A stretch of 64,000 nt of DNA from positions 47,813,593-47,877,592 of the forward strand of contig CM019071.1 of assembly GCA_009667805.1 (NCBI GenBank), written 5' to 3'. A program made the translations under genes and the position numbers. This document shows positions 1 to 30,860 of this stretch, piece after piece. The stretch's first letter is position 1; the number at the start of each line of letters is the position of its first letter. The notes below the pieces were generated by a model. The model was not told where the DNA came from. It saw only the letters and a program-made list of their open reading frames with translations, and did not search any database. Origin of the DNA: Leptobrachium leishanense. Its lineage: Eukaryota; Chordata; Amphibia; Anura; Megophryidae.

Positions 1-3000
1 ACAGGTGCATTCTGTATATAGTAACTGTGTTACATGTTTACAGGTGCATTCTGTATATAGTCACTGTGTTACATGTTTACAGGTACATTCTGTATATAGT
101 CACTGTGTTACATGTTTACAGGTCCATTCTGTATATAGTCACTGTGTTACATGTTTACAGGTGCATTCTTTATATAGTCACTGTGTTACATGTTTACAGG
201 TGCATTCTGTATATAATCACCGTGTTACATGTTTACAGGTGCATTCTGTATATAGTCACTGTGTTACATGTTTACAGGTGCATTCTGTATATAGTCACTA
301 TGTTACATGTTTACAGGTGCATTCTGTATATAGTCACTGTGTTACATGTTTACAGGTACATTCTGTATATAGTCACTGTGTTACATGTTTACAGGTGCAT
401 TCTGTATATAGTCACTGTGTTACATGTTTACAGGCGCATTCTGTATATAGTCACTGTGTTACATGTTTACAGGTGTATTCTGTATATAGTCACCGTGTTA
501 CATGTTTACAGGTGCATTCTGTATATAGTCACTGTGTTACATGTTTACAGGTGCATTCTAATATAGTCACCGTGTTACATGTTTACAGGTGCATTCTGTA
601 TATAGTCACCGTGTTACATGTTTACAGGTGCATTCTGTATATAGTCACCGTGTTACATGTTTACAGGTGCATTCTGTATATAGTCACCGTGTTACATGTT
701 TACAGGTGCATTCTGTATATAGTCACCGTGTTACATGTTTACAGGTGCATTCTGTATATAGTCACCGTGTTACATGTTTACAGGTGCATTCTGTATATAG
801 TCACCGTGTTACATGTTTACAGGTGCATTCTGTATATAGTCACTGTATTACATGTTTTACAGGTGCATTCTGTATATAGTCACCTGTTACATGTTTACAG
901 GTGCATTCTGTATATAGTCACTGTGTTACATGTTTACAGGCGCATTATGTATATAGTCACTATGTTACATGTTTACAGGTGCATTCTGTATATAGTCACT
1001 GTGTTACATGTTTACAGGTGCATTCTGTATATAGTCACTGTGTTACATGTTTACAGGTGCATTCTGTATATAGTCACTGTGTTACATGTTTACAGGTCCA
1101 TTCTGTATATAGTCACTGTGTTACATGTTTACAGGTGCATTCTGTATATAGTCACTGTGTTACATGTTTACAGGTGCATTCTGTATATAGTCACTGTGTT
1201 ACATGTTTACAGGTGCATTCTGTATATAGTCACTGTGTTACATGTTTACAGGTGCATTCTGTATATAGTCACTGTGTTACATGTTTACAGGTGCATTCTG
1301 TATATAGTCACTGTGTTACATTTTACAGGCGCATTCTGTAGTCACCGTGTTACATGTTTACAGGTGCATTCTGTATATAGTCACTATGTTACATGTTTAC
1401 AGGTGCATTCTGTATATAGTCACTATGTTACATGTTTACAGGTGCATTCTGTATATAGTCACTGTGTTACATGTTTACAGGCGCATTCTGTATATAGTCA
1501 CTATGTTACATGTTTACAGGCGCATTCTGTATATAGTCACTGTGTTACATGTTTACAGGCGCATTCTGTATATAGTCACTGTGTTACATGTTTACAGGTC
1601 CATTCTGTATATAGTCACTGTGTTACATGTTTACAGGTGCATTCTGTATATAGTCACTGTGTTACATGTTTACAGGTCCATTCTGTATATAGTCACTGTG
1701 TTACATGTTTACAGGTACATTCTGTATATAGTCACTATGTTACATGTTTACAGGCGCATTCTGTAGTCACTGTGTTACATGTTTACAGGTGCATTCTGTA
1801 TATAGTCACTATGTTACATGTTTACAGGTGCATTCTGTATATAGTCACTATTTGCATGTTTACAGGCGCATTCTGTAGTCACTATGTTACATGTTTACAG
1901 GCGCATTCTGTATATAGTCACTGTGTTACATGTTTACAGGTCCATTCTGTATATAGTCACTGTGTTACATGTTTACAGGTGCATTCTGTATATAGTCACT
2001 GTGTTACATGTTTACAGGTCCATTCTGTATATAGTCACTGTGTTACATGTTTACAGGTACATTCTGTATATAGTCACTATGTTACATGTTTACAGGCGCA
2101 TTCTGTAGTCACTGTGTTACATGTTTACAGGCGCATTCTGTATATAGTCACTAGGTTACATGTTTACAGGTGCATTCTATATATAGTCACTGTGTTACAT
2201 GTTTACAGGTGCATTCTGTATATAGTCACTGTGTTACATGTTTACAGGCGCATTCTGTATATAGTCACTGTTACATGTTTACAGGCGCATTCTGTATATA
2301 GTCACTGTGTTACATGTTTACAGGTGCATTCTGTATATAGTCACTGTGTTACATGTTTACAGGAGCATTCTGTATATAGTCACTGTGTTACATGTTTACA
2401 GGTGCATTCTGTATATAGTCACTAGGTTACAGGTTTACAGGTGCATTCTGTATATAGTCACTGTGTTACATGTTTACAGGTGCATTCTGTATATAGTCAC
2501 TATGTTACATGTTTACAGGTGCATTCTGTATATAGTCACTGTGTTACATGTTTACAGGCGCATTCTGTATATAGTCACTGTTACATGTTTACAGGTGCAT
2601 TCTGTATATAGTCACTGTGTTACATGTTTACAGGAGCATTCTGTATATAGTCACTGTGTTACATGTTTACAGGTGCATTCTGTATATAGTCACTAGGTTA
2701 CAGGTTTACAGGTGCATTCTGTATATAGTAACTGTGTTACATGTTTACAGGTGCATTCTGTATATAGTCACTGTGTTACATGTTTACAGGTGCATTCTGT
2801 ATATATTCACTGTTACATGTTTACAGGTGCATTCTGTATATAGTCACTGTGTTACATGTTTACAGGTCCATTCTGTATATAGTCACTGTGTTACATGTTT
2901 ACAGGTGCATTCTGTATATAGTCACTGTGTTACATGTTTACAGGTGCATTCTGTATATAATCACCGTGTTACATGTTTACAGGTGCATTCTGTATATAGT

Positions 3001-5392
3001 CACTGTGTTACATGTTTACAGGTGCATTCTGTATATAGTCACTATGTTACATGTTTACAGGTGCATTCTGTATATAGTCACTGTGTTACATGTTTACAGG
3101 TACATTCTGTATATAGTCACTGTGTGTTACATGTTTACAGGTGCATTCTGTATATAGTCACTGTGTTACATGTTTACAGGCATTCTGTATATAGTCACTG
3201 TGTTACATGTTTACAGGTGTATTCTGTATATAGTCACCGTGTTACATGTTTACAGGTGCATTCTGTATATAGTCACTGTGTTACATGTTTACAGGTGCAT
3301 TCTAATATAGTCACCGTGTTACATGTTTACAGGTGCATTCTGTATATAGTCACCGTGTTACATGTTTACAGGTGCATTCTGTATATATAGTCACCGTGTT
3401 ACATGTTTACAGGTGCATTCTGTATATAGTCACCGTGTTACATGTTTACAGGTGCATTCTGTATATAGTCACCGTGTTACATGTTTACAGGTGCATTCTG
3501 TATATAGTCACCGTGTTACATGTTTACAGGTGCATTCTGTATATAGTCACTGTATTACATGTTTACAGGTGCATTCTGTATATAGTCACCGTGTTACATG
3601 TTTACAGGTGCATTCTGTATATAGTCACTGTGTTACATGTTTACAGGCGCATTATGTATATAGTCACTATGTTACATGTTTACAGGTGCATTCTGTATAT
3701 AGTCACTGTGTTACATGTTTACAGGTGCATTCTGTATATAGTCACTGTGTTACATGTTTACAGGTGCATTCTGTATATAGTCACTGTGTTACATGTTTAC
3801 AGGTCATTCTGTATATAGTCACTGTGTTACATGTTTACAGGTGCATTCTGTATATAGTCACTGTGTTACATGTTTACAGGTGCATTCTGTATATAGTCAC
3901 TGTGTTACATGTTTACAGGTGCATTCTGTATATAGTCACTGTGTTACATGTTTACAGGTGCATTCTGTATATAGTCACTGTGTTACATGTTTACAGGCGC
4001 ATTCTGTAGTCACCGTGTTACATGTTTACAGGTGCATTCTGTATATAGTCACTATGTTACATGTTTACAGGTGCATTCTGTATATAGTCACTATGTTACA
4101 TGTTTACAGGTGCATTCTGTATATAGTCACTGTGTTACATGTTTACAGGCGCATTCTGTATATAGTCACTATGTTACATGTTTACAGGCGCATTCTGTAT
4201 ATAGTCACTGTGTTACATGTTTACAGGCGCATTCTGTATATAGTCACTGTGTTACATGTTTACAGGTCCATTCTGTATATAGTCACTGTGTTACATGTTT
4301 ACAGGTGCATTCTGTATATAGTCACTGTGTTACATGTTTACAGGTCCATTCTGTATATAGTCACTGTGTTACATGTTTACAGGTACATTCTGTATATAGT
4401 CACTATGTTACATGTTTACAGGCGCATTCTGTAGTCACTGTGTTACATGTTTACAGGTGCATTCTGTATATAGTCACTATGTTACATGTTTACAGGTGCA
4501 TTCTGTATATAGTCACTATGTTACATGTTTACAGGCGCATTCTGTAGTCACTATGTTACATGTTTACAGGCGCATTCTGTATATAGTCACTGTGTTACAT
4601 GTTTACAGGTCCATTCTGTATATAGTCACTGTGTTACATGTTTACAGGTGCATTCTGTATATAGTCACTGTGTTACATGTTTACAGGTCCATTCTGTATA
4701 TAGTCACTGTGTTACATGTTTACAGGTACATTCTGTATATAGTCACTATGTTACATGTTTACAGGCGCATTCTGTAGTCACTGTGTTACATGTTTACAGG
4801 CGCATTCTGTATATAGTCACTAGGTTACATGTTTACAGGTGCATTCTGTATATAGTCACTGTGTTACATGTTTACAGGTGCATTCTGTATATAGTCACTG
4901 TGTTACAGGTTTACAGGTGCATTCTGTATATAGTCACCATGTTACATGTTTACAGGTGCATTCTGTATATAGTCACCATGTTACATGTTTACAGGTGCAT
5001 TCTGTATATAGTCACTGTGTTACAGGTTTACAGGTGCATTCTGTATATAGTCACTGTGTTACAGGTTTACAGGTGCATTCTGTATATAGTCACCATGTTA
5101 CATGTTTACAGGTGCATTCTGTATATAGTCACCATGTTACATGTTTACAGGTGCATTCTGTATATAGTCACTATGTTACATGTTTACAGGTGCATTCTGT
5201 ATATAGTCACTATGTTACATGTTTACAGGTGCATTCTGTATATAGTCACTGTGTTACATGTTTACAGGCGCATTCTGTATATAGTCACTGTGTTACATGT
5301 TTACAGGTGCATTCTGTATATAGTCACTGTGTTACATGTTTACAGGTGCATTCTGTATATAGTCACTATGTTACATGTTTACAGGTGCATTC
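1..5392. repeat. 39-bp minisatellite, 3' tail of a LINE, at least 138 units
   Basis: Near-perfect head-to-tail array of a 39-bp unit (core ACAGGTGCATTCTGTATATA plus GTCACTGTGTTACATGTTT), running off the left edge. Units differ by single bases (GTGCATT, GTCCATT, GTACATT, GCGCATT, CACTGT or CACCGT) and a few short forms lack TATATA. Higher-order copies are visible: a rare unit reading TCTAATATAG occurs near 556 and 3300, and GCATTATG near 942 and 3649, so about 2.7 kb was duplicated. A block of about 340 bp is repeated near 1764-2103. 39 nt is 13 codons, so several frames stay open for hundreds of codons; these are not genes. The right end joins a LINE 3' end at 5393. Confidence 0.97.
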
Positions 5393-6013
5393 CGTATTGA
5401 GGTATGTTAATAGAGATCTCTTGAGTGACTTTAGACTGGGGGAAGATTTGACGGCGTCTGGGAGGTTATTCCATATTTGCGGTGCTCTGTAGGAAAATGA
5501 GGATCGAGCCACTGTCTTTTTGTATTGCGGTATTGCAAGTAAGGTGCTCGTCCTGGATCTGAGGTTATAGGATGAGGGAACTGCTGGGGGAAGCAGTCTA
5601 TTCAGGTAGGGTGGCAGCTTCCCAGAAAAGCTCTTAAACACCAGGTTGGAAAGGTGAAGGGTGCGTCTAGATTCCAGCGACGGCCAGTTTAGCTCTTTTA
5701 ACATGTCACAATGGTGGGTCATGTAGTTACATTGTAGCACAAAGCGGCAGAATGAGTTATACAATGTAGTAAGTTTTTGAAGGTGTGTTTGTGGGGCGGC
5801 TGCATACATTACATCTCCGTATTCGATAGCCGGCATAAGCATTTGTTGTACAATCTGCTTTGTTACCGCGGGACTCAAGCAGGATTTGTTTCTGTACAGG
5901 GCACCTAGTTTGGGGTAAAGTTTAGATGAGAGTTTTTCGATGTGGGGCCAAAGGATAGATTAGGGTCCAACCACATACCTAGATATTTGAGAGAAGTGAC
6001 TGTGGTCAGCGTG
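5393..6013 (-). mobile_element. CR1/L2-like LINE, 5'-truncated 3' end (copy 1)
   Basis: On the minus strand a frame ending near 5366 encodes the C-terminal part of a non-LTR retrotransposon polyprotein. It has the typical post-RT region with AIEYGDVMYAAAPQTHLQKL, LPPYLNRLLPP, YNLRSR and WNNLPDAVKS. The same protein is encoded at 20104-20783 and 51479-52200. Similarity to the other copies stops near 6013, so the copy is 5'-truncated and holds only the last fifth or so of the ORF, with a frame break near 5880. The 39-bp array follows directly in the LINE's 3' direction. The CR1/L2 clade call rests on the ORF2 layout seen in copy 2. Confidence 0.88.
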
Positions 6014-6504
6014 AGGTTTGTTTATAATATATACAGAGTCCGGCTCCTGGATTCCGTCTTCTTACTAATAGAATGTAAATCCATGTCAGTCATATGTTTC
6101 AGACTCTGCTCCGTCTCTTCCTTTGAGCCGGGTTTGTGTTTTCCCAGAATCCCACAGGAAGGAGCTGAGTGAGTGTTGATCTCAGTGATTCTCAGTTGAT
6201 GCTGCAGGTAGGAGTTGTTTTTTTTGGGGGTTATTTTCAGTAAAATTGAGTTTGATGGAATCCTCAGATTTTAAGAAAATATTTACAGAATCAGGATAAT
6301 GATCTGAGTATATTTGTTTTTGCTAATTTTGGAATTTCCGTGTTTGGTGAATAATTGCAGAATATTTCATATATTGAGACTTTTCCTCGAAATGATGGGC
6401 CGGACATTTACCTGGGTTTGTGATTTCTGTTTTGTGACAAAATATTGTTTTAATAACTTTATTTAGGATGAGGTGATCACAGGAGGTTCTGGGTATCAGT
6501 GCTA
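6014..6504. other. no gene recognised
   Basis: AT-rich non-coding sequence between the truncated LINE and a foldback repeat. No open frame with a recognisable product, no RNA gene and no clear repeat unit was seen. Confidence 0.6.
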
Positions 6505-6765
6505 GGGCTGCCAGATCGGCCATATTTTCCTGGACACACTTAATGTATTCATGCTGATGGGCAGTCCATGAAAAATGCCACCCCGCAGCATGTATAATCC
6601 ATACGCTTTAGATAAGGATTCCCTGGTGACCTGCCTTGATTTCCTTCCTGCAGCATATGAATTATACATGTTGCAGGGCAGCATTTTTTCCTGCACTCCC
6701 CCTCTGCATGTAACCGTAATATGTGTCCAGGAAAACATGGCCGACCTGGTGACTCAAATCTGCGC
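6505..6765. mobile_element. foldback/MITE-like inverted repeat
   Basis: Two arms of about 105 bp are imperfect reverse complements. The left arm near 6507-6611 contains CGGCCATATTTTCCTGGACA and CAGCATGTATAATCCATA. The right arm near 6645-6760 reads, reversed, CGGCCATGTTTTCCTGGACA and CAACATGTATAATTCATA. The short loop lies near 6612-6644. No coding capacity; a non-autonomous DNA element is the simplest explanation, and the target duplication was not resolved. Confidence 0.7.
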
Positions 6766-6962
6766 ATCTCCCTCCGTATCCTAAAACAACCTGTTTATAC
6801 CAGCGGTGCCGGACAGTCATGATTTGTAAGAGGTTAATGCTTCATAAGTTATGCATGAGAAGTTCTCCCCAGCTGTATGGAGAATCCACCTGCTACAGGC
6901 CGTTAACTAATTACACACTTTGGGATACAATGTATTTTCACATTAAGCGCAGATTTACATAG

Positions 6963-7130
6963 GGGGTTATTCAGAGAGAGGTGAACCTCAGGAGAATGAC
7001 TGGAGAAGTGAAAATTCTAGGTCAAAATAGCCAAACCACAAAATTTATCTCACTTTCCAAATCGGCTGTTTGGTCTAGATTGCTCTCTTCTCCTGCCATT
7101 CTCCTGGTTTTCACCTCTCTCTGAATAACC
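6963..7130. mobile_element. short foldback MITE
   Basis: GGGTTATTCAGAGAGAGGTG at the left and its reverse complement CACCTCTCTCTGAATAACCC at the right bound about 168 bp. The complementarity runs inward through AGGAGAATG..GGAGAAG. This is a hairpin-forming non-autonomous element without coding capacity. Confidence 0.75.
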
Positions 7131-7274
7131 CAGATAGAATAAACGGATTCACCAGCGCGACCTCTGACCTCTCCTATCTCCCTGGTCCAAAAGCGGAGGA
7201 AAAGAAACAAATTTATTCACAAAAAGGGAAAAAGAAAATCCTTTGATTCGATTAATGATACTGGATAACAAATC

Positions 7275-9032
7275 ATTGATCCCATAGTAACTATTATATC
7301 CGGAATATTCTGTTATCTCATAGTAACTATTATATCCGGAATATTCCGTTATCTCATAGTAACTATTATATCCGGAATATTCTGTTATCCCATAGTAACT
7401 ATTATATCCGGAATATTCTGTTATCCCATAGTAACTATTATATCCAGAATATTCTGTTATCTCATAGTAACTATTATATCCGGAATATTCTGTTATCCCA
7501 TAGTAACTATTATATCCGGAATATTCTGTTATCTCATAGTAACTATTATATCCGGAATATTCTGTTATCCCATAGTAACTATTATATCCGGAATATTCCG
7601 TTATCTCATAGTAACTATTATATCCGGAATATTCTGTTATCTCATAGTAACTATTATATCCGGAATATTCCGTTATCCCATAGTAACTATTATATCCGGA
7701 ATATTCTGTTATCTCATAGTAACTATTATATCCGGAATATTCCGTTATCTCATAGTAACTATTATATCCGGAATATTCTGTTATCCCATAGTAACTATTA
7801 TATCCGGAATATACTGTTATCGCATAGTAACTATTATATCCGGAATATTCCGTTATCTCATAGTAACTATTATATCCGGAATATTCCGTTATCTCATAGT
7901 AACTATTATATCTGGAATATTCTGTTATCCCATAGTAACTATTATATCCGGAATATTCTGTTATCTCATAGTAACTATTATATCCGGAATATTCTGTTAT
8001 CCCATAGTAACTATTATATCCGGAATATTCTGTTATCCCATAGTAACTATTATATCCGGAATATTCTGTTATCTCATAGTAACTATTATATCCAGAATAT
8101 TCTGTTATCTCATAGTAACTATTATATCCGGAATATTCTGTTATCTCATAGTAACTATTATATCCGGAATATTCTGTTATCCCATAGTAACTATTATATC
8201 CGGAATATTCTGTTATCTCATAGTAACTATTATATCCGGAATATTCCGTTATCTCATAGTAACTATTATATCCGGAATATTCTGTTATCCCATAGTAACT
8301 ATTATATCCGGAATATTCTGTTATCCCACAGTAACTATTATATCCGGAATATTCTGTTATCCCATAGTAACTATTATATCCGGAATATTCTGTTATCTCA
8401 TAGTAACTATTATATCCGGAATATTCGTTATCTCATAGTAACTATTATATCCGGAATATTCTGTTATCCCATAGTAACTATTATATCCGGAAAATTTGTA
8501 TCCCATATATATCTATATCCGAATATACTGTTATCCATAGTAACTATTATATCCGGAATATACTGTTATCACATAGTAACTATATCCGGAATCCGAATAT
8601 ACTGTTATCACATAGTAACTATTATATCCGGAATATTCTGTTATCCCATAGTAACTATTATATCGGAATATACTGTTATCACATAGTAACTATTATATCC
8701 GGAATATTCTGTTATCCCATAGTAACTATTATATCCGGAATATTCTGTTATCTCATAGTAACTATTATATCCGGAATATTCTGTTATCCATAGTAACTAT
8801 TATATCCGGAATATTCTGTTATCCCATAGTAACTATTATATCCGGAATATTCTGTTATCTCATAGTAACTATTATATCCGGAATATTCTTATCTCATAGT
8901 AACTATTATATCCGGAATATTCTGTTATCCCATAGTAACTATTATATCCGGAATATTCTGTTATCTCATAGTAACTATTATATCCGGAATATTCTGTTAT
9001 CCCATAGTAACTATTATATCCGGAATATTCTG
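7275..9032. repeat. 36-bp minisatellite, about 48 units
   Basis: Unit: CATAGTAACTATTATATCCG then GAATATTCTGTTATCC (36 bp). Units are highly uniform, with C/T changes and a degraded patch around 8490-8680 where short and broken units occur. The array ends about 20 bp before the acceptor-like tract and ATG of the cyclin gene's first coding exon (9053). Each unit contains TAGTAAC, close to a branch-point sequence. Confidence 0.96.
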
Positions 9033-9052
9033 TGCTTTTTCTGTCTTTTTAG

Positions 9053-27476
<18,424 letters not shown>

Positions 27477-28274
27477 CGTCCCGGAGAGACGGAGATAGAG
27501 GCTTCATCAGGACGCGGCCCAGGTGACCTTAGGGTGAGACGCGGGGGGGCAGTATATATTATGCTGATAACGATAAAAACGTTTTAATATTGAAACAGAT
27601 AAATGTAAAATAATGAGATTAATTCCCTTATAAAACGCGCTCCGCCTCACAGCTCGCATTAATCCCGCGTCAGGGCGTCTCATCAATACCTGGATCCTGA
27701 GGCAAAATAACCGAGAAATCTGGTTATAAGGAAACTGGCCCCGTGTATCTTTACTATGTAGGATCCCAGGCTCCCTGTATTGTGTCCTCTCTGTATTACA
27801 TGCAGGGAGTCTGGCTGGGACACTAACACACAGCCAACATATTTATATATAACCTAATGATAAAGGACCCTGGCCTTTTATTACTGTATAGGATCCCAGG
27901 TTCTCTGTATTGTATCCTCTCTGTATTACATACAGTGTTAGCACTGCAGAGAGTCTGGCTGTGACGCAATAATAAACCACATCGTATTTATATAATATTG
28001 ATCAAGGAAACAGGCCCCATGTATTATTATAGTATAGGACCCCAGACTCCCTGTATTGTGTCCTCTCTGTATTACAGTGTGCACATGCTGCAGAGGGTCC
28101 GGGGTTTGATAGGACGATCAAACACCCTTTATTTATTTAATAAAATGCAGGACTGGTGGCCTTTATCATCATTATTATTATTATTATTCTATAGGATCCC
28201 AGACTCCCTGTATTGCGCTGAATCTCTTATATTGCACATGGTGTGATCGCATTGCAGTCTGGCTGTGACGCAAT
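27477..28274. repeat. cyclin 3' flank with four diverged repeats
   Basis: After the cyclin stop, about four degenerate copies of a 130-155 bp unit begin near 27762, 27890, 28035 and 28190. They share GGATCCCAGRCTCCCTGTAT, a TCCTCTCTGTATTACA segment and GTCTGGCTGTGACGCAATAA. They may lie in the 3' UTR; no clear poly(A) site was fixed. Confidence 0.65.
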
Positions 28275-28277
28275 AAA

Positions 28278-29240
28278 ACGTCCGCTGTTTATATAGTGAC
28301 GGTATTAAAGCCGCCGGCCCGCTGTTTATATAGTGACGGTATTAAAGCCGCCGGCCCGCTGTTTATATAGTGACGGTATTAAATCCGCCGGCCCGCTGTT
28401 TATATAGTGACGGTATTAAATCCGCCGGCCCGCTGTTTATATAGTGACGGTATTAAATCCGCCGGCCCGCTGCTTTATATAGTGACGGTATTAAAGCCGC
28501 CGGTGTTTATATAGTGACGGTATTAAAGCCGCCGGCCCGCTGTTTATATAGTGACGGTATTAAATCCGCCGGCCCGCTGCTTTATATAGTGACGGTATTA
28601 AAGCCGCCGCCCGCTGTTTATATAGTGACGGTATTAAAAGCCGCGGCCCGCTGTTTATATAGTGACGGTATTAAAGCCGCCGGCCCGCTGTTTATATAGT
28701 GACGGTATTAAAGCCGCCGGCCCGCTGTTTATATAGTGACGGTATTAAAGCCGCCGGCCCGCTGTTTATATAGTGACGGTATTAAAGCCGCCGGCCCGCT
28801 GTTTATATAGTGACGGTATTAAGCCGCCGGCCCGCTGTTTATATAGTGACGGTATTAAATCCGCCGGCCCTGCTTTATATAGTGACGGTATTAAAGCCGC
28901 CGGCCCGCTGTTTATATAGTGACGGTATTAAAGCCGCCGGCCCGCTGTTTATATAGTGACGGTATTAAAGCCGCCGGCCCGCTGTTTATATAGTGACGGT
29001 ATTAAAGCCGCCGGCCCGCTGTTTATATAGTGACGGTATTAAAGCCGCCGGCCCGCTGTTTATATAGTGACGGTATTAAAGCCGCCGGCCCGCTGTTTAT
29101 ATAGTGACGGTATTAAATCCGCCGGCCCGCTGCTTTATATAGTGACGGTATTAAAGCCGCCGGCCCGCTGCTTATATAGTGACGGTATTAAAGCCGCCGG
29201 CCCGCTGCTTATATAGTGACGGTATTAAAGCCGCCGGCCC
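28278..29240. repeat. 37-bp minisatellite, about 26 units
   Basis: Unit GTTTATATAGTGACGGTATT then AAAGCCGCCGGCCCGCT, alternating AT-rich and GC-rich halves. Variants have AAATCC or TGCTTTATA, and a few units are short. Lies downstream of the cyclin gene. Confidence 0.96.
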
Positions 29241-29351
29241 GGGTGATTGAACGCACGAATCTGCTTCGTTTTCTCGCTCTTTGATGTGGAAATGTTTCAC
29301 GCGGTTAGTTAGTGTTTTATGTGTGTGATGTCTCTGCTTTCATTTGCTGTG

Positions 29352-29430
29352 TAGATTGCCCCGTGTTCCCGGGTGTGGGCGCCCCGTGTTCCCGGGTGTG
29401 GGCGCCCCGTGTTCCCGGGTGTGGGCGCCC
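29352..29430. repeat. short GC-rich tandem repeat
   Basis: About 3.3 copies of the 23-bp unit GCCCCGTGTTCCCGGGTGTGGGC. Confidence 0.85.
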
Positions 29431-29570
29431 CATGATGACCTGTCAGACAGTCCACGGCTGAATTGAATCCCCCCAAACCATGTGCATGGAGCCGGCGGCC
29501 GATTCATTGCATCGATACATGTGGTTTAATTGTGTTGTGATATTAAATCTCCATGTGTGTGGAGAGAGAT

Positions 29571-29960
29571 GAGGAGCGCGCCTGTGACTGCCGGCTGGGG
29601 AGCGCGCCTGTGACTGCCGGCTGGGGAGCGCGCCTGTGACTGCCGGCTGGGGAGCGCGCCTGTGACTGCCGGCTGGGGAGCGCGCCTGTGACTGCCGGCT
29701 GGGGAGCGCGCCTGTGACTGCCGGCTGGGGAGCGCGCCTGTGACTGCCGGCTGGGGAGCGCGCCTGTGACTGCCGGCTGGGGAGCGCGCCTGTGACTGCC
29801 GGCTGGGGAGCGCGCCTGTGACTGCCGGCTGGGGAGCGCGCCTGTGACTGCCGGCTGGGGAGCGCGCCTGTGACTGCCGGCTGGGGAGCGCGCCTGTGAC
29901 TGCCGGCTGGGGAGCGCGCCCGTGACTGCCGGCTGGGGAGCGTGCCCGTGACTGCCGGGT
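29571..29960. repeat. 26-bp minisatellite, about 15 units
   Basis: Unit GGGGAGCGCGCCTGTGACTG then CCGGCT, nearly uniform, with the last two units reading CCCGTGACTG. A minus-strand open frame of 141 codons here is a repeat artefact. Confidence 0.96.
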
Positions 29961-30049
29961 CGGCCCATGTTACGTTCTTAAAAATTCAGTGTTTATTTTA
30001 TGGTTTTTTTTATGTATTTTGCTTTGTTTTTATGCTCCTGTGATTGTGT

Positions 30050-30122
30050 GTGCGTTTGCGCATTTGTGTGCGTCTGTGCGTCTGTGTGTCTGTGTGTCTG
30101 TGTGTCTGTGTGTGTGTGATTG
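30050..30122. repeat. GTGTGTCT microsatellite
   Basis: Simple repeat of GTGTGTCT/GTGCGTCT words ending in a GT run. Confidence 0.8.
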
Positions 30123-30408
30123 TTTACATTCTCATAAATTAAAATATTCTGTAAAAATCTGATTTCTTTGTATTAACGATAAAAACTCGTTTAATAAAGC
30201 TGTGAATTTTAAGAACGTCGTGTTTTCATTTTTTCCGTGTGGTTTATTTGCTCGATGTTTTGGGGTGTGGAGCAGGGGATTCTGGGTAATAAGTGGTGGT
30301 ACACACAGGACATATGGGAGTAACTGTTCAAGTCACTGTGTCGGCGTTCTGAAACCGTCCCGGTGCGGTCTGTCTGTCCAGCCTGCAGGGGTGTCAGTCC
30401 ATGACCGC

Positions 30409-30493
30409 TCCAAGGGCCCCGTCGCTCCAAGGGCCCCGTCGCTCCAAGGGCCCCGTCGCTCCAAGGGCCCCGTCGCTCCAAGGGCCCCGTCGC
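30409..30493. repeat. 17-bp tandem repeat, 5 units
   Basis: Five perfect copies of GCTCCAAGGGCCCCGTC. Confidence 0.93.
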
Positions 30494-30768
30494 CAAACCC
30501 TAACTGTTCTATTTTGAATTAATTCACTGATATGGGCGGCTGACGGAAGCGGGATCCAAGCAGAGGCTCAGCAAGCGGCCCCAAAATTTCTGAAGGCAGC
30601 CCTGTAGTCTGTGTGTCTGTCTGTCCTGTGCTGTCTGTCGGGCTTACGCCTGTGCTGTTTCTCTGTCCTGTCTGTGTTGGGTGGGTCTGTCTGTCCGCCT
30701 GCGTCTGGGTAATACAGTCCCTCTAAAAATTTGGAATCTGAAAACTCTGCCCGCCTCCCTGTACCTGA

Positions 30769-30788
30769 ACTACAACTCCCATGATTCC
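30769..30788 (+). promoter_or_regulatory. candidate ACTACAAYTCCC promoter element
   Basis: ACTACAACTCCCATGATTCC resembles the vertebrate promoter element bound by the ZNF143/GFY system (ACTACAATTCCCAGAATGC). It lies about 1.4 kb upstream of the TTC9B start, separated from it by the 30-bp array. Similar words also occur inside transposable elements in this window (for example near 37660 and 46035), so a chance or element-derived origin is possible. Confidence 0.35.
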
Positions 30789-30860
30789 TTGCCACCCACC
30801 TACTGCAATCAGGGAATTTGGGCTACAGGGAGTCTGCAGGGATTAGGGGCCCCTGGTGCT

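Noticed and set aside
1..5392. CRISPR array
   Set aside because: Units are contiguous and near-identical with no variable spacers, and the setting is a vertebrate genome.
1..5492. Open frames of 120-806 codons with HSVYSHCVTCLQV or LHVYRCILYIVTV repeats
   Set aside because: A 39-bp unit is 13 codons without stops in two or three frames; no start context, splice sites or known domain.
5400..9050. Exons of AKT2, expected next to CCNP
   Set aside because: No PH domain or kinase motif was seen; it may lie outside the window.
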